In this document: in pieces, positions 10,371 to 20,219 of the stretch
Layout of the letters: each line of letters opens with the position of its first letter
Position numbering within the stretch: the stretch's first letter is position 1
Assembly: GCA_036873135.1 (NCBI GenBank)
Contig: JAPTYO010000015.1
Span: 4,672,839-4,736,838, forward strand
From: Clarkia xantiana subsp. parviflora
Taxonomy: Eukaryota > Streptophyta > Magnoliopsida > Myrtales > Onagraceae
Reading direction: 5' to 3'
Length of the DNA: 64,000 nucleotides
Notes under the pieces: generated by a model
The model's input: only the letters and a program-made list of their open reading frames with translations
Told to the model about the DNA's origin: nothing
The model's database searches: none
Made by a program: the position numbers and the translations under genes

Positions 10371-10389
10371 GATAACAGAGCAGCCAAAT

Positions 10390-10800
10390 GAGGAGAACAC
10401 CTGGGAGATGTACACTGATGGTTCATCGAGTGTAGAAGGCTCGGGGGCAGGATTCGTATTGATACCGCCCGGTGGAGGCGAGCCCCTACAATATGCCTTG
10501 GCGTTGACGTTCAAAGCCACCAACAATGAAGCGGAGTACGAGGCTCTCATTACGGGCCTCAAGATCGCCAAGGGTACGGGAGTCGATCATCTAAAGGTAA
10601 AGTGTGATGCCAGCTTGGTCGTAAATCAAGTCCAGGGGAACTATGAAGCCAGGAGCCCGACAATGAAGAAGTATTTGCACGAGGTGCAGACTTTAAAGGG
10701 AAGCTTCAAAAGCTTCGATATCGAGGCAATCCCGAGGGAAGAAAACGCGGAAGCGGATGCCTTAAGAAAGTTCGCTCTGGGAGTGGCCCCCGAGGAGAAT
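10390..10800 (+). CDS. second RNase H domain of element B pol (intact-looking)
   Basis: Within the open frame 9805-12132, residues about 200-335 form a second RNase H. Its acidic landmarks are MYTDGSSS (Asp, near 10408), NNEAEYEAL (Glu, near 10525), KCDASLVVNQV (Asp, near 10600) and ENAEADAL (Asp, near 10743). All four expected acids are present. This is the extra, archaeal-like RNase H reported for Tat elements. It probably takes over removal of RNA from the RNA-DNA hybrid. Confidence 0.85.
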
Positions 10801-12132
10801 CGGAAGGTGCATTTCCTAGAGAAAGTGATTATCTCAAACATTGATCCGGCAGAGATCTGCGCTATTGAGACAGGATCGCAGGAAGAAGAAAAGCCCACTT
10901 GGATGACCCCGATGGTCACATACCTGACTACGGGGGCACTCCCCGATGACGAGGTGGCAGCTGTCAGGTTGCGTCGGATCGCGGACAACTACGCGATGGT
11001 GGACAACCAGTTATACAAAAAAGGGTATGTAAAGCCTTTCCTAAAATGCGTGGCGGAACCTGACACGAATCGGATCCTGAGGGAACTACACGAGGGAGTC
11101 GCGGCCTGTCACGAAGGGGCTCGATCTCTTGTGAGGAAGGCGCTGAACTTGGGCTACTATTGGCCTTCGATGAACAAGGAGGCGACAGCAATGGTCCGAT
11201 CCTGTGATGCATGCCAGAGGTACGCTCCAAATATCGTGGCTCCCGCCGCGGACTTAATGCCCATCAGGAGTGCATGGCCCTTCGCGCAATGGGGGATTGA
11301 TTTGGTGGGACCTCTTCCCCAAGTGAAAGGTCAGTGCAAGTATTTGCTCGTGGCCATCGATTACTTCTCAAAGTGGATAGAAGCTAAGGCATTGGCCAGG
11401 ACGACGGGGCAGCAGATCCTCAAGTTCCTTCAAACTCAGATCATATCCCGGTATGGGGTCCCTCGAGTATTGATTAGCGACAACGGCCCTCCGTTTAATG
11501 GGTCTCAGTTGAAGGAGTACCTGGAGGAGTTGAACATCGAACATCAGACCGCTTCAGTCCGCTATGCTCAGACCAATGGCCAAGTAGAATCAGCCAACAG
11601 GATCGTGATGGATGGCTTGAAGAAGAGAGTCTATGCCTTGCAGGGCCATTGGCTGGATGAGCTCGAGAACGTGCTGTGGGCTGTTAGAACAACACCCAAG
11701 CAATCGACGGGGGAAACTCCGTTTGGCCTGGTTTATGGCACGGAGGCGGTTGCTCCCGTAGAGATAGCGGTGGCCTCCCATCGCGCGAAATATTACGAGC
11801 CTCTGACAAACGAGGAAATGAGACGTCTAGACTTAGACTTGCTCGAGGAAAAGAGGTGGAAGGCTGATGAAATCCAGGCTCGGATGCGTCTGGCAACAGC
11901 CCGATATTACAATCGGCGGGTCAAGTCCCGACAATTCTTCGTGGGAGAACTTATTTGGCGGAGGAACGAGTTCATTCATCAAGATCGGATCAACAAACTA
12001 TCACCGAAATGGGAGGGACCTTACAAGATCGTAGGGATGCCAGCACCCAATGCATACAAGCTAGAGGACTTTGATGGCAAGACGTTGAAACACTCCTTCA
12101 GTGGCGAACACTTGAAGAAGTATCATGTTTGA
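10800..12132 (+). CDS. integrase of element B pol (open frame)
   Basis: The C-terminal part of the open frame ends with TGA at 12130-12132. The zinc finger (His-His-Cys-Cys) is in HEGVAACHEG (near 11089) and SCDACQRYA (near 11200). The catalytic Asp-Asp-Glu triad is in WGIDLVGPLP, ISDNGPPFNG (near 11473) and GQVESANRIV (near 11578). A GPY-type module, KWEGPYKIVG (near 12008), lies near the C-terminus. It would insert the cDNA into the genome. The domain is complete, although upstream parts of the same polyprotein are broken. Confidence 0.88.
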
Positions 12133-12189
12133 TATTAAGTCGCCGCGAATGGCGCAAGTTATCTATCAATCCGATGTAAGCAAAGCTTT

Positions 12190-12250
12190 AAGTTGTTATT
12201 AATAAAAGAAGTTGCTTCCGATCAAATTGCTTTTAGATTTATTCTAGCTG
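12190..12250 (+). terminator. sense poly(A)-signal region of element B
   Basis: AATAAA at 12200-12205 is followed by GTTGCTTCCGATCA and a Leu/Ile-rich AT stretch TTTTAGATTTATTCTAG. The same order (AATAAA, then TTGCTTCCGATCAGA, then a CTTAGA..TCTAAG inverted repeat) occurs after pol in A, G and H. It probably marks a 3' end signal for an internal sense transcript. Confidence 0.45.
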
Positions 12251-12254
12251 TTAG

Positions 12255-12655
12255 TAAGACGTCCTGAAGGACGCGACAAAAGCCTTCCGAGGTACGAGTA
12301 AGTCGCCTTTATGGCGCGACAAAAAGCCTTACGAGGTACGGATAAAAGCCCTTCGGGGTATGCGTAAGTCGTCTATAAGACGCGGCCAAAAGCCTTAACA
12401 GGTACGGACAAAAGCCCTACGGGGTACAAGTAAGTCGTCTTTATGATGCAACCAAAAGCCTAGGTACGAAAAAGCCCTAACGGGTCCGTGTAAGTCGTCT
12501 ATATGATGCGACAAAAAGCCTTAACGGGTATGAAAAAAGCCTTAGCGGGTCCGCGTAAGTCGTCTATATGACGTGGCCAAAAGCCCTAACGGGTATGACT
12601 AAAGTCGTCTGAAAGGACGCGATAAAAGCCTCAAAGGGTACGATGAAATCATCTT
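12255..12655 (+). repeat. about 64-bp tandem repeats after pol in element B
   Basis: Roughly six units of 60-68 bp, each starting GTAAGTCG(C/T)C and containing AAAAGCC..ACGGGGTACG. Many units open with a small inverted repeat such as GTCGCC-TTTAT-GGCGCGAC. There is no coding potential. Confidence 0.8.
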
Positions 12656-12659
12656 AATA

Positions 12660-12964
12660 ATGTCCGATTGGACGAGAAACCTTAAGTGGTGAAGTCCCGA
12701 TTGGACGAGAAACCTTAAGTGGTGAAGTCCCGATTGGACGAGAAACCTTAAGTGGTGAAGTCCCGATTGGACGAGAAACCTTAAGTGGTGAAGTCCCGAT
12801 TGGACGAGAAACCTTAAGTGATGAAGTCCCGATTGGACGAGAAGCCTTAAGTGGTGAAGTCCCGATTGGACGAGAAGCCTTAAGTGGTGAAGTCCCGATT
12901 GGACGAGACACCTTAAGTAGTGAAGTCCCGATTGGATGAGAAACCTTAAATGGTGAAGTCCCGA
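12660..12964 (+). repeat. 33-bp tandem array in the 3' region of element B
   Basis: Nine to ten near-perfect copies of a 33-bp unit (CCCGATTGGACGAGAAACC then TTAAGTGGTGAAGT). The repeat creates long minus-strand frames rich in a SGLHHLR-type motif, which I do not count as genes because the 33-bp period alone keeps every frame open. The CCTTAAGTGGTG core is shared with the different arrays of A, G and H. Confidence 0.92.
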
Positions 12965-13171
12965 GTCAAGCGTCGGAAGGACGTATGGGATCATCTCAAA
13001 TGGTGCATCGGAACGTTCTGAGTAACGAATTTAAAGCCGCTTTAAATAAGTGCAAATGATTATCGAGACCAAAACAGATGAAAGAAATTCCTTATATAAA
13101 GGCTCGAAGGCCTATGAGTTCTGATACAAAAGACGAAGGAGAAAAACTACAAGGACTAAAAAGATGTAACA

Positions 13172-15944
13172 TTAGACTTGGTCCTTGTTGGAAGATGGAT
13201 CCTCAGCAGCATCGGAGGGAGCAAGGTTCGGAGGGGCCTGGGCAGAAGGCTCCACAGCCGGCGGAGTCGGGTCCACGGCAGCAGCCTCTTCACTCTTCGC
13301 GGGGAGGTTGAAGTACTTCTCCGCAACGGGGGCGAGAGTCTCGGGCTTCGTGAATTCGATGGAATCCGCATAAGCTGTGTAGAGTTCTTCGACGGCGTTG
13401 TACAAAACATCCTCCACCTCGGACTTACAGAACTCTACAGCAGCCACCTTGAATTCTTCGGAATTCCAATACTCCTCGTGGCCCTGTAGGCGGCCTTCCT
13501 CACGACCCTGCTGGAGACCTTCCTCGCGACCCTGCTGGAGACCTTCCTCGCGGCCCTGCAGGCGGCCCTCCTCGAGGCCTTGAGCCTTTGCCTCAGCCAG
13601 CTTGGCAGAAAACTCAGCCCTCTCGGCCTCAAACATCGCCTTGGCCTCCGCGAGAAGATCCACGAAGACGCCCTTCTCGTGAATGAGCTGCTTCTTCTCC
13701 GCCTCATTCCGCTGCTGCTCCACCTGGACCATCTTCCGCTCCCGACGCATGACAGCCTCATGATCTTGAACCTGCTTGAGCAGGCCCGAAGCCATCTCGT
13801 CAAGGAGAGTTTTCTCCTTGGCCATCTTGTTCTTGGCCGCCACCGCCTCGTCGAGCTCCACCTGGAGCTTGGCTAACGCATCGGGATCCGATTTAGCTTC
13901 AGCCTCCTCCAGGGCCCTCTTCAGACTTAAGGCGATTGCAAAACAACGCTGCTGGTCCGCGGTTTCCTAAGGCAAGAGGAAAAAAGATTAGAGTTCGATG
14001 GCCGAAGGCAGGGATAAGGAAGAAAACAAGCAAAGGTAAAGTATTACCTCCATCCGACGGACGGCCATAGCGCGGAACTCCTCTTCGATGTCCTCCCGCG
14101 CCAAGCAAAGTGGCTGTCTCAAAGCGGGAGGAATTGACCCTGCCAGCAGATGCAGGGCCAAGTCAGGCTGAAGATTCCCCCGTTGGACTGAAAACCCTTG
14201 GAGGGATTCGATCGGACGCCAGGGAACCGTCGCCTGGTCGGGGGTGTAAATCTTGTAAAGATCATCCATCGGAAGAGGAGGGATAACCTCGGCATCATCA
14301 GCGGGAGGAGCTACCTCGGTCGGAGGAGGCTCAGAAGTAGGAGTGCGGAGCTCGGGAGGACTCCGGGACACGTCCCTCACGGCGGGCCTCATGCTCCTTG
14401 GCCCCGACCTTCCGCGGGGAAGCAGGCCGCCCTCGTCAGGCTCTTCGACGGAAGGAGAGGCCTCCAAATCAGTCACCCGACGGAACTGGGCATCCGCCGG
14501 GACATCCTCCAGCATCAGTTCTTGCAGAGCCGCAGTCTCCGCGGGAGTGGCAGCCTTCGTCGGAGCAGGAGTCTCCGATGGACCTGCGGTGGCAGGACGA
14601 ACATAGTCAGGAAGAATTCCGCCAGGACACCAGAGAACTTGACGTTCGACATACTGGTCCTTCCCAAGGAAGTTGTAATATCCCGCCTTGAGAACGCGCG
14701 GGACTTCTCGTTGAAGGATGTATTTAATTTCCCGAACCCGCGACTCCCGATCGGCGGGGATAAACTCCTTGGGAACCAACTTCTTATATCTTTTAATTGC
14801 ACGATGAACGCGCTTACCTTCCTCGACGGTAGTGGCCCCGAAGGCCCGATCTATCTCCTCCCTCCTGGCCTTCTTGGCCCCGACCTGCTCTTCAGTTGGA
14901 GGAGCAGCAGACAAAGGAGCGGAAGAGGAAGCGCCCTTCTTCACCAACTTACGCTTCCTCTTAGAGCCACTTGGGACGGCATCAGTCTCGCCCTGCTTCA
15001 TAATGAGATGAGTCAGCAGAGAAGCCTTCTTGGCTGCAAAATTAAAAGACAAGATGGTTAGAAGTGTTACCCAGATGACCAAATCTTTGGAAACAGAGTC
15101 AAGGAGTTGGACTCCGATAATAATCAAGTCCTTCTCCTGGAGCTTGTTGGCGTCGAGGGGTATGAAGTTGTCTCCCCAACGGTAGAGCTGAACCATTTGG
15201 AGAGTGTTGAGGTCATCCTCAGTGTAGCCTAGAAGCTTGGGGGCAGGGTCCACCACGACCTCCCGCTGAGGCCACGGGACAGAGCTGTGTTGGACGAAGA
15301 AGCAGTACTTCTTTCATCCGCTATTGTCAGACCCCGAGTCGCGTATCAGCATCCGATCCTTGTGGAACTTCCAAGTCTCGCTATCCCAGCCGAAACGTGA
15401 AAGTTGCTCCTTTGTCCACTTGGGGAGTCGGGGGGAGAAGGAGCAGACACCAGCCTTGTTGCACTTCATGCCATAGAAGGTGCGGAAGAGTAGTAGGCTG
15501 TACGTCCACTGCTGGCGGTGGCATAGGAGTTGGAAGGCATTCCACACGCGGATGGCGTGTGGAGAGAAGGTACAAGGGTGCGTTTTGTAGAAGTTGCACA
15601 TCTCCACCAAATTTCCGCAGAAGGGGAACCGATTCCCCGCGCTTATTTGTTCGGCGGAGACGAACACTTCCCCTTCCTTTGGACGCGTAACGATGTGCTT
15701 CCTTCTGACGGCAAGCTGAGACTCGTACGGGAAACGAGGTTCCCAATCCGAGGTAATACACCCCTCTCTAAGGGCAACCTCATATGAGGCCTCAGAAATC
15801 TCATTGACAGCGAATTCAAAAGTGAAAGGAGCCCTAGCCTCAGAACTAGCTTCGTCTAAAACGGTTACAAACAAGAAGATTTGAGAAAAGGAGAGCAAAC
15901 ATCAGCAAATCATGAAAACATAGAAGAAAGTCCTTACCAGACAT
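13172..15944 (-). pseudogene. antisense gene (aORF) of element B, multi-exon, Transposase_28-like
   Basis: Function unknown. The start is ATG at 15944, with a 7-nt first coding exon ATGTCTG (15938-15944) followed by GTAAGG. Exon 2 begins at 15855 (after TTTTAG) and carries the N-terminal domain GEVFVSAEQISAGNRFPFCG...FSPHAIRVWNAF...LFRTFYGMKC. This resembles the Pfam family Transposase_28 (putative gypsy type transposon). A second break lies near 15010-15050. Exon 3 has a KRKRK-type basic patch and a conserved VLKAGYYNFLGKDQYVERQV block. It ends at 14048 before GTAATA. Exon 4 (from 13966) codes a long coiled coil with QGREEGLQ repeats and ends KDQV at 13172. A TGG-to-TGA stop at 15314-15316 breaks exon 2. 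Confidence 0.75.
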
Positions 15945-16086
15945 GATTGGTGATCGGTGAAGGAAGATCGGAAGGGCTGAAGGCCTTGGATCACTTGAAC
16001 AGCAGGAATAACTTAGAGGAGAAGCTTCGAAAGCAAGAACGGAAGAAATCGAGAGAGTGAAGAAGAAGTGAATAATGCCAAGGTCT

Positions 16087-16100
16087 CAGCTTTTATAAGC
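16087..16100 (-). promoter_or_regulatory. TATA box of the element B antisense gene
   Basis: On the minus strand GCTTATAAAAG (16090-16100) lies about 150 bp upstream of the aORF ATG. The same arrangement is found in A, G and H. It faces away from the 3' LTR toward pol, so it drives antisense transcription. This is inferred from position and conservation. Confidence 0.6.
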
Positions 16101-16449
16101 AAAAGGAAAAATGGAAGGATTTAATCTTGACCGTGGAAGACGAAACGATTCAATCGTGATCGTTGAAATAATAAAGACGGTACGGAAGAGACAGCTGGAC
16201 GGGCCTAATCTGGACCGTTGAAGAGGAAACGACACGATCTTAATCGCCGAGATTATAGGGTACAAGCACTGAAAGGACATGAGTGACGTCACAGCTGCTT
16301 TTTCAGAAAGCAACAGTCACGCCGATTTAAACGTCATTCCCTTATCCCCAGGCATTTAATGCTACAGTAACCGAGGAGTCTCCTCGGATTTGGCAACTAC
16401 CCATGGGGTCTGATGGGCCTGAAGTAATCATGAATGAGAAACTCTGTCA

Positions 16450-16615
16450 TATGACAACCACGCGTAAGGTAAAAGCCTCCGACTGAGGTATCAAGAAACG
16501 TAAAAGATAAAAGCCCCCGACGGTGGTATCGGGAGGTACGAAGACAAAAGCCTCCGACGGCGATATCAGGAGGCATGAAGATCAAAGCCTCCGACAGCGA
16601 GGACGAAAGATCTGG
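16450..16615 (+). repeat. about 38-bp repeats before the polypurine tract of element B
   Basis: Four units of 37-40 bp with the core AAAGCC(T/C)CCGAC(G/T)G and a GGTATC(A/G)GGAGG-like tail. They lie upstream of the antisense TATA box (on its far side) and just before the polypurine tract at 16651-16663. A and G have only one or two unit-like stretches here. Confidence 0.7.
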
Positions 16616-16650
16616 AGTTAGAAGACACGATGGACTAAAAGTCCCCCGTG

Positions 16651-16663
16651 TCTTGGGGGCAAA
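16651..16663 (+). other. polypurine tract of element B
   Basis: TCTTGGGGGCAAA immediately precedes LTR B2. The same tract is found before A2 (25613-25625) and, on the minus strand, next to the G and H 3' LTRs. It would prime plus-strand DNA synthesis. Confidence 0.85.
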
Positions 16664-17403
16664 TGATGGGTTCCGATGTAATCGTTACCCCGTTAACAGC
16701 CAATGGACGGCGAGTAGGTCCAGTGGGCCTCGCGAAAAGCCTGGAAGGCCCAGAGGCCCAGTATGAAGGGTCCCGACTTTAGCGGTCCCGATGTATGAGC
16801 TGAATGCTCCCGACAAGAAGCCTCTGAGTAGGCCCCGATATGCCTTAGTAAAGGCCCCGATAATAAAGCCCCGCAGAGGCTGGACCTGTCCCGTAGAGAC
16901 TGAAGGTCCTGGGTGGTGATCTAGAATGAGACAACTCTGAAGTCTCCGACAGGAGTCGGGACTTGAGATCAGAGTATAAAAACCGAGAAACCCGTCTACT
17001 AGATAGAGTAGTGGGAGACGGTGGGAGATAAAGATAAATCCCCAGAGATACGCAGGGCGAGCCCGAGATACGCGGAGTATGGGTAAGATACGCGGAGCGT
17101 GGGGCGAGATATATGGAATCCCAACCGAGATATACGGAATCGTGGCGAGATACACGGAATCATGGGTACAACGGCCAAGCATGGTCACAGGTAGCTGGGC
17201 ACCTCCTCCTCCTATATAAAGGAGGAAGTTACCCCAGAAAACTCATTCTCTCTAATACGCATTGAGATTACTGCTATCACCCCCATTGATCACATACTCA
17301 TTTAAGCATCGGAGAGGGATTCTGGGTCACCACCCAGGTCATCCCCTTTTTGCAGGATTACGCGAGGTAAAGGACGTAACGGAGCTTCGCCCGTAATCCA
17401 ACA
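16664..17403 (+). repeat. 3' LTR of element B (740 bp)
   Basis: It matches B1 with few differences, except that about 22 bases are missing near the end: after GATTACGCG, the CGGAGCCCAGGAGTCC segment of B1 is absent. TATATAAA lies at 17213-17220. The right flank GGTCC (17404-17408) is the target-site duplication. Confidence 0.92.
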
Positions 17404-17408
17404 GGTCC

Positions 17409-19470
17409 CCAAAGAAGAAGAGGTCCGATCCGGAGCCGTCCGGTGCCCGCAAAGAACGACGGGGCACCATTAATGTGATTCACGGAGGATTTGCTGCTGG
17501 AGGTGATACCTCGTCCTCCCGGGAGGTTTAAGCCTCTAGAATTCCTACGGCTGTGGTGCTAGGTAAGAGGTCTCGATCCTGGACCCTGAAGGAAGAAATG
17601 GTGATCTCCTTTTCGTCGGAGGATCTCATAGGCGTGGAGACTCCGCACGACGACGCCTTGGTTGTAACCTTGGATGTAGACGGGTACGAGATGAAGCGAA
17701 TTCTGATCGACGGAGGAAGCTCCTCCGATATTCTATTTTTGGACGCGCTGGAGGCTATGGGAAAAACGAAGAAAGATTTGAAGGAGGCAAACTTCCCGAT
17801 GGTCGGGTTCTCTGGTTCAACCTCCTATCCGCTAGGAGTAATCACCTTACCAGTGGAGTTTGGTAGTGTGTGGAAATCAGAAAGGAGGAACGTGGAGTTC
17901 GTGGTAGTTGATTCCGCGGGGACTTACAACGCGATTATCGGAAGAACCACCATCAACCCCCTGATGGCAGTTGCCTCGACAGTGCACCAGAAGATGAAGT
18001 TCCCGACCGACCACGGAGTCGGAGAAGTCAAGGGTGACCAGGTAGCTTCCCGAAAATGCTATGTTAACGCCACCCGGAGGAGGAGGCGAGAGGCCATGAC
18101 TGTCCTCCAGACAGATACAGATCCTAGAAAGGAGTTTGGGCGTCCCGCCCCCATAGAAGATCTAAAAGAAGTTGAGATCGACGGATCCCAGAGGAAGGTG
18201 AAAATCGGGTCTGCTCTGACTGAGGAGACAGCCCAAAAATTGATTGAGTTGCTGAAGGAGTTCAAGGAGCTGTTTGCCTGGTCCCCGAGCGATATGCCAG
18301 GAATCAACCCCGATGTGATCGTACACGAGCTGAAGATAGACCCCGCAATCAAACCTATCACGCAGAAAAGGCGTCCGATGGGCACAGACAAGAAGATCGC
18401 GATCCAGCAGGAGGTGGGCAGGTTGCTCGATGCTGGGTTTATTAAAGAGCTCCGATTCCAGACTTGGGTCGCTAATCCGGTACTGGTGAAGAAGACTAAT
18501 GGGAAATGGCGGATGTGTGTGGATTTCCGCGACCTGAATAAGGCTTGCCCGAAGGACTGTTACCCGCTCCCGAGAATCGACCAGCTGGTGGATGCCACGT
18601 CGGGACATGAGCTGTTGAGCTTCATGGATGCATATTCGGGCGATAACCAGATCAAGATGGCTAAGGAAGACGCTCCTCACACAACATTCTATGGAGACAG
18701 TGACATCTATCACTACGATGTCATGCCTTTCGGGTTGATCAATGCTGGGGCAACCTACCAGCGGATGGTGAACAAGCTGTTCGGAGATATGCTTGGGGAG
18801 ACCATGGAGGCTTACGTGGATGACATGGTGGTGAAATCCCGACAAGCTGAGGATCATGTGCACAACCTAGCCATGGCGTTTGAGCGGATGAGGCTTCATC
18901 AGGTTCGCTTAAACCCGACGAAATGCGCCTTCGGAGTCCACTCAGGGAAATTTTTGGGCTTTATGGTGAGCCAGAGAGGAATTGAGGTGAATCCCGAGAA
19001 GCTGAAGGCGATTGAGGAGATGCAGTCTCCGATAAACCATCGGGAGGTACAAGTGCTGAATGGCCGACTGGCTGCAATGAATCGCTTCCTGTCCAAAGCT
19101 AGCGACCGATCAATGCCATTTTTTGAAGTCCTGAGGGCCAACAAGAAGTTTGAGTGGACCGCCAAGTGTGAAGAAGCGTTCCAAGCACTCAAGCAGCACC
19201 TTCGCACCCTCCCACCGTTGGCGAAACCGGTTCCAGGCGAGCCGCTCTATCTTTACTTGGCTGTTTCTGAATTTGCCATTAGCTCTGTGTTAGTGAAGGT
19301 TGTTGAGGGTAATCAAGTCCCCGTCTATTATGTAAGCAAGGCATTTGCCAAGTCTGAGTTAAATTATCCTGCCGTTGAGAAGTACCTCTTTGCGTTGATT
19401 AGTACTGCTCGGAAGCTAAGGCCTTATTTCCACGCACACGAGATTACTGTGCTACAAACCAGCCTTTGAA
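17409..19470 (+). pseudogene. element A gag tail, protease, RT and first RNase H
   Basis: Reading resumes with PKKKRSDPE, as in G. A TAA at about 17529-17531 interrupts just before the protease. The protease motif LIDGGSSSDILF is near 17703. RT is open from 17553: VDFRDLNKACPKDCYPLP near 18520, DIYHYDVMPFGLINAGATYQ near 18705 and YVDD at 18822-18833. SGDNQ replaces the SGYNQ of G near 18640, a change next to a conserved RT block. A two-base loss near 19455 (compared with VLTNQ in G) breaks the frame in the first RNase H. Confidence 0.88.
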
Positions 19471-20219
19471 GCATTTTTTGAACCGACCGGATGCGTCGGG
19501 AAGATTAGTGAAAATGGCAGTAGAGCTTAGTGAGTTTCGCATACACTTTGCTCCAAGAACGGCCATTAAGGGCCAGGCATTGGCGGATTTCATAGCAGAA
19601 TCTACAGCCCCCGATCTAGAAGAAGCGGGCCCTGTAGACTGGGCAACCATAGAGGTCCCGACAGAAGAACAACCAGAGAGGGCAGAGCAATCAGAACAGC
19701 CAAACGAGGAAAATACCAATGTACACGGATGGCTCCTCGAGTTCGGACGGATCAGGAGCAGGCTTTTTGTTGATACCACCGGGTGGAGGTGAGCCGCTTC
19801 GATACGCCTTGGCTTTAACATTCAAGGCCACAAACAACGAAGCGGAGTATGAGGCTCTTATCACGGGCCTGAAAATTGCTAATGGGACTGGAGTCGATCA
19901 CTTGAGAGTGAAGTGTGACGCAGCTTTAATCGTGAACCAGGTTCAAGGGCGATACGAACCGAGGAGCCCGATAATGAAGAAGTATCTACGCGAGGTACAA
20001 GCCCTGAAGGAGAGCTTTAAAAGCTTCGACATCGAGGCAATCCCGAGGGAGGAGAACGTAGAGGCAGACGCCTTGAGCAAATTTTCCCTGGGGGCACCCT
20101 TGGAAGAAAATTGGAAGGTACACTTCTTGGAGAAGGTGATCTTGTTAACCACCGACCCGACACAGGTATGTGCTATTGAAGCAGGATCGGAGGAGGATCC
20201 CACTTGGATGACCCGATAG
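19466..20219 (+). pseudogene. element A RNase H tail and second RNase H
   Basis: The first RNase H ends in KGQALADFIAEST near 19572. A frameshift near 19717, just before MYTDGSSS (19719), separates it from the second RNase H. That domain keeps TDGS, NNEAEYEAL, KCDAALIVNQV and ENVEADAL. Another frameshift near 20213 precedes integrase. The second domain itself is complete. Confidence 0.82.

Larger units (their letters stand above)
5664..17403 (+). mobile_element. Tat-type Ty3 element B, complete, nested in A
   Basis: LTRs at 5664-6425 and 16664-17403 are flanked by GGTCC at 5659-5663 and 17404-17408. Total length is 11,740 bp. The order is LTR, primer site, gag, protease, RT, RNase H, second RNase H, integrase (to 12132), tandem repeats, antisense gene (13172-15944), 38-bp repeats, polypurine tract, LTR. 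It inserted into the gag Arg-Ser run of A, so it is younger than A. Gag and pol carry several small frameshifts and one stop. It is a different subfamily from A and G, with longer LTRs and a different 3' repeat. Confidence 0.93.

Noticed and set aside
10108..11230. Minus-strand frames opposite pol in B (and equivalents in A and G)
   Set aside because: The true coding strand has clear RNase H and integrase motifs. The shadows have none.
12660..12964. CRISPR-like regular array
   Set aside because: Units are contiguous 33-bp tandem copies with no unique spacers, inside a plant retrotransposon.
12599..12994. Minus-strand frame with repeated SGLHHLRFLVQ motif
   Set aside because: A 33-bp array (multiple of three) automatically gives open frames in several phases. 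It is a repeat, not a protein.
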